A stretch of DNA of 10,216 nt. It comes from Synura sp. LO234KE. Its lineage: Eukaryota; Sar; Synurophyceae; Synurales; Mallomonadaceae. Under the pieces are notes generated by a model. It worked only from the letters and a program-made list of their open reading frames with translations, ran no database searches and was not told the DNA's origin. The translations under genes and the position numbers were made by a program. The stretch lies in NCBI GenBank assembly GCA_015143735.1, contig VKHC01000677.1, positions 1-10,216 of the forward strand, in the 5' to 3' direction. Of this stretch, positions 7,034-10,216 are shown piece after piece (positions within the stretch are counted from its first letter, which is position 1; every line of letters starts with the position of its first letter).

Positions 7034-8200
7034 TCACGTGTTGGATTGGACAGGAAATACCTTCGTACTGGAAGTGCCAACTACATAGATTTTACGAGGA
7101 GATCTGGATGGCGATAGGTGATTTGTAAAGGACCGACACCATTCCCACCATATTTTAAATACGGAAGGATTAGATAAATATACGAGCGATACCATGGCCG
7201 CCTGACCTGTCACGCAAATAAATGCCCACATAGCGGTGGCAAAACTCATTTTCGTTTTTACATACGACCCGCAAATCGATGTATAGGATTCATCGGAAAC
7301 TCCATCGAAATTAGAAAACACACATTCTGTCCAATGCGCCATTTCTGAGGTTAGAGATTTGGTGTTAACATATATTTCTGCACGATATGCTACCAAGGAT
7401 ATGAAGAATGCTAGGAAGGTCAGTACAAAGAGTATCGGCGTACGAACGGCTGCGATCATATCATTAGAACCTCCTTTTTTACTTGATGATGTCTTAATAA
7501 CACTAAGTATAATTTTGTAGAGAACAACTGTCATACAGAAGAGACCAACTAAAGTCATCACCGCGATAGGTATATACCACACATACACATCTAATTCTTT
7601 GCTGTAAATAATCCAACAAACTGGATTCCCTGGGGAATAACCGTAATTCTTAGTTGCCAGAACATATATTAAAGGAATAAGTGGCAGTAAAAAAATGGAT
7701 GAAATATAGTAAGCCTTATATTGATCTGTGCTTCGCATACCAATTCCAACCTTCAAATATAAATCAATCGATTGGTTCATCCAGCATACGGAAGTCGTGA
7801 GACCAAAATAAACGTAACTTAATCCTTGTAGAGCACAGAAACTGAATCCATCAGAAGCATCAAGAGGAACCGCATTGCTCCTACAATTCCGCTTATACCA
7901 AGGAATATTGTAAGCAAATGTGCTCAAGAAAGCAGAACACCCAACACTAACAGCCAAGCATATTACTAAATATTGCTTCCTTTTTTCCTTATTAAAGATC
8001 CAAGTTAAGAGCAAAATAAAAACAAAGGGTAAGCTTAATATCGGCAAATACAAAGTAACCGATTCATAACTTCGATATTGGGACTCAGACCAAATTGGAA
8101 GCTTACAAGCGAAGGCACAACCTGTATCGCCTACCCATTGTATCCTAGAATCATATTTGTTCGTTGGTATAACAAACTCACTGGGACACTTTGTAAGCAT
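7034..8200 (-). CDS. Frizzled/Smoothened-like seven-transmembrane receptor
   Basis: This is a probable plasma-membrane G-protein-coupled-type receptor of the class F-like family found in protists and basal fungi; its ligand is unknown. Counting from ATG 8200 it has 388 residues. A short extracellular N-terminus has CPSEF, VGDTGC and AFAC, with Cys at 5, 28 and 32. Seven hydrophobic segments follow at about 48-69, 76-98, 119-143, 161-182, 204-234, 250-275 and 320-344. Loop cysteines (about 106, 122, 195 in NPVCWI, 293, 310) fit disulfide-linked loops, and the tail is Ser/Thr/Lys-rich. The large cysteine-rich Wnt-binding domain of animal Frizzleds is absent, as is a clear KTxxxW Dishevelled motif after the last helix. 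No signal peptide follows ATG 8200. The frame stays open upstream to a TAA near 8297 without another ATG, so an upstream exon may exist. A cAMP-receptor-like GPCR is the main alternative. Confidence 0.78.
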   Translation of the reverse strand: MLTKCPSEFVIPTNKYDSRIQWVGDTGCAFACKLPIWSESQYRSYESVTLYLPILSLPFVFILLLTWIFNKEKRKQYLVICLAVSVGCSAFLSTFAYNIPWYKRNCRSNAVPLDASDGFSFCALQGLSYVYFGLTTSVCWMNQSIDLYLKVGIGMRSTDQYKAYYISSIFLLPLIPLIYVLATKNYGYSPGNPVCWIIYSKELDVYVWYIPIAVMTLVGLFCMTVVLYKIILSVIKTSSSKKGGSNDMIAAVRTPILFVLTFLAFFISLVAYRAEIYVNTKSLTSEMAHWTECVFSNFDGVSDESYTSICGSYVKTKMSFATAMWAFICVTGQAAMVSLVYLSNPSVFKIWWEWCRSFTNHLSPSRSPRKIYVVGTSSTKVFPVQSNT

Positions 8201-8325
8201 ATTGAAAAAAATAACCCTTGACGTAACGCCCCGGAAACTCTGACACGCACTACACGCACACTTCAAGTCAACGCATGCTTTAGTTCTTTACAATTCCTTG
8301 TTGCTAATATTCAATATTTCTTTTT

Positions 8326-8355
8326 AAATTAAATTAAATTAAATTAAATTAAATT
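8326..8355. repeat. (AAATT)6 microsatellite
   Basis: Six perfect tandem copies of AAATT lie about 125 bp upstream of the receptor ATG (AATTT on the gene's strand). This is in the likely promoter or 5' leader, so length changes could affect expression. No function is shown. Confidence 0.9.
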
Positions 8356-9060
8356 TTACTCTTGTGGATTGAGCTGAGATGTTTGATTAAATATACACGA
8401 TAAAAAAATTTTATTTTAAATATTTGATGGGATTCGAAAATTGCATTTAACTGGATATTTTTTCACGATTACCTGTTGACATTATCAGAATTAAAAATAC
8501 AGAGTAACAGCTCGTTCATTTGACAATTCAAACTTGCGAGCTTGTTAGTTGTTGTTTTTTCGTAAGGCTGCATAAAACATTTCTTCATGCAACATGTGAA
8601 ATTATAAATGCCAGATATTGAATCGTACTGTTGTCATTTACAGAAGAATGTAGAAAATTTCAAGTTTCGGCAATATCTTTGTTACAAACGGACAACATGA
8701 AAAGCGGTAGAATTTTGTCTCTCTGTTGCCGAGCCCAGCAACTCGCTCTTTCGCTGCAGCCGTTTTTATTTATTCTGAATATTTTTTTTGTATGTAGAAA
8801 AATAGAGCCGCAAAATTCTAATGGGGATAAAGAATGTTGACAAGCTTATAGAGATTCGAAATTTCGGCTTATATTTTCCATGTATTACCAATTCAATCAT
8901 GCGGTCATGTAGCAAGGACTCCTACAACAACTTAACGATGCTTTGACCTATGTAGACAAGTAATTGCTTACGCGCTAATAACTGCTTCAGACTAATAATA
9001 TACTATTAAGACAATAAACTTAAAATTTTCATGTGATCAAACTTATCCTTGACCCTTCCA
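8356..9060. other. Upstream of receptor gene; no gene recognised
   Basis: This is an AT-rich region. A 69-codon plus frame at 8631-8840 has no supporting features and is not called. On the minus strand an AACAG|GTAATC sequence (GT at 8472-8471) could be a splice donor for a leader exon of the receptor, but the encoded leader is not clearly a signal peptide. Confidence 0.35.
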
Positions 9061-9070
9061 AGAATGGTTC

Positions 9071-9089
9071 GAGGTGGTGTTGCCACCTC
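9071..9089. other. 7-bp perfect hairpin
   Basis: GAGGTGG (9071-9077) pairs with CCACCTC (9083-9089) across a 5-base loop. No T-run follows and no neighbouring gene end is visible, so a regulatory role cannot be claimed. Confidence 0.4.
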
Positions 9090-9167
9090 ATCTGGCGGTT
9101 TAGCTACCTTAGGCAATTCGCTGCCGCACGTGCCGCCACGTAGAGGAATGATAGACTAACGCTGAAT

Positions 9168-9200
9168 GAAGGGAGAGGGAGAGAGGGTAGAGGAGGGATA
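9168..9200. repeat. Purine tract, left half of an inverted pair
   Basis: This is a G/A-rich stretch whose last 17 bases (9184-9200, AGGGTAGAGGAGGGATA) are the exact reverse complement of 9485-9501. Flanking purines extend the match imperfectly to around 25-30 bp. Such tracts can form triplex structures. It may also be two chance expansions of simple sequence. Confidence 0.55.
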
Positions 9201-9484
9201 GATATCATCTTAGTCTCACAGTATTCATCGACAGGAATTTGTTTAGATGCATACGCAACTCGCACAGATGGAAAGTTAATATGAATACAATACGAAACAT
9301 CAACTTCCATGGATACTAATTGCACCGTATAATACAACATGCTTTGTATTAGCATCTACCTAAATAAAGTGTGAGTAATTCTTTATTTTGACAGTTACGT
9401 GGAATCTCCCTCACCATACAGTGTTAGTCAATCCCTACTACTCGACCCTTTTTCCCTCTGCCCTCACTTCAGACTCTGTCACTC

Positions 9485-9530
9485 TATCCCTCCTCTACCC
9501 TTTCTCCCACTCTTGTACTCTCCCTCCATA
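9485..9530. repeat. Pyrimidine tract, right half of an inverted pair
   Basis: This C/T-rich stretch starts TATCCCTCCTCTACCCT, which is complementary to 9184-9200. It lies within a longer pyrimidine-rich region (about 9440-9535). About 285 bp lie between the halves. No transposon-like termini were recognised. Confidence 0.55.
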
Positions 9531-10216
9531 CAGAATTTCTTTCCATGCTAGCACTCCTTTTTCTTGACTGAGTGAGATAGAACGCTCCGATTTGCTTGTA
9601 TATGCTAGCCCATCTTTTTTGAACACTGTAAAAATCTGCTGTTTTGGCTTAGATCTAGCTCGCTCCAGCAGTGGATATTAGTAGCGTATAGAGGGACACC
9701 TCTTGGTGCATCGAAGTAGGGTGACTATTTACCAGTTGTTGATGCCACTAAAAGCCGCTTCGCATGACATTTCTGCTGTCTGCTCTTAAATTTAACTACT
9801 TACTTTCTTAGTAGCAAATAAAACATTTACGGATAACCTCTCAGGATTGATTATGGAATCAGCTTTTGTTACCCTGACTTCGGTTTACATAACAAGGCCT
9901 TATTCTCGCCTGCATCATTCCTTACGCTTCCCTACCCTGACAGCAAGTTGTTTGGTAAAGTACGTTAAAGAACACAAAAAGCGCGTTACCGGAGCAACAT
10001 GGCGACCTTCTCGTCAAAGGCGAAAAGGAAGGAGATATTTCAAGAATGGGGATTGGAGGAAGAAGGGGTGATACACAATAATGGAATATAATAAAATAAA
10101 ATATACCGAGACTCGATGGGGAGGTTTTCGGGTGGAAACAATTTTTCCATCCTCACCGCAACAGCTGGTGCACCACTTCGAAGCCTAGAGGATGTGATTA
10201 CTTGTAACCAGCACTA
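9531..10216. other. No supported gene
   Basis: A 74-codon plus frame at 9847-10071 has a basic C-terminal third and no recognisable family; it could be the last exon of something or random. Nothing else is identifiable to the end of the window. Confidence 0.35.

Noticed and set aside
8200-8266. Receptor start at TTG 8266
   Set aside because: A TTG start is unlikely in a eukaryotic nuclear gene; ATG 8200 or an upstream spliced exon is more plausible.
9061-9090. GGTTCGAGG as a tRNA B box
   Set aside because: No A box, cloverleaf or acceptor stem can be built around it.
9104-9355. 83-codon minus-strand ORF as a receptor leader exon
   Set aside because: A central Pro/Leu/Ser-rich run comes from the purine tract read in complement. 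No signal-peptide layout or convincing donor site was seen.

Overview
The window looks like an AT-rich eukaryotic nuclear region, not bacterial: one long single-exon membrane-receptor gene, long stretches without genes, microsatellites, and decayed pieces of a Ty1/copia LTR retrotransposon. The copia RNase H remnant and a Frizzled-like receptor without the usual cysteine-rich ligand domain suggest a protist, alga or early fungus-like lineage. The sequence alone does not let me name the group. I found no rRNA, tRNA or CRISPR array, and no bacterial-style operon.

Layout. Positions 1-700 are relatively GC-rich and contain broken coding-like stretches I do not recognise. An unassigned 147-codon ORF lies at 970-1413. 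Positions 1414-2450 are AT-rich and hold only small repeated motifs. Positions 2454-4096 form a strongly rearranged copia 3' end. It contains the last part of pol (RNase H), a polypurine tract and a roughly 360-bp LTR on the minus strand. The same segment is copied in the opposite orientation across a 61-bp spacer, which makes a palindrome of about 950 bp. Beyond that lie a 149-bp tandem duplication of the tract/LTR start and a further LTR piece pointing back the other way.

Positions 4097-5420 hold nothing I can name. A 207-bp sequence occurs twice in direct orientation (5421-5627 and 5711-5917, about 97% identical by eye). A short inverted repeat ending in a 13-C run lies at 6242-6338. The only well-supported gene is on the minus strand at 7034-8200: a seven-transmembrane Frizzled/Smoothened-like receptor, with an (AAATT)6 microsatellite upstream of it. 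The remaining 2 kb (8356-10216) has a small hairpin and a purine/pyrimidine inverted pair, but no convincing gene.

Nothing indicates that the receptor and the retroelement debris work together. The most unusual structure is the copia palindrome. If transcribed, it would fold into a long hairpin RNA matching its parent retrotransposon.
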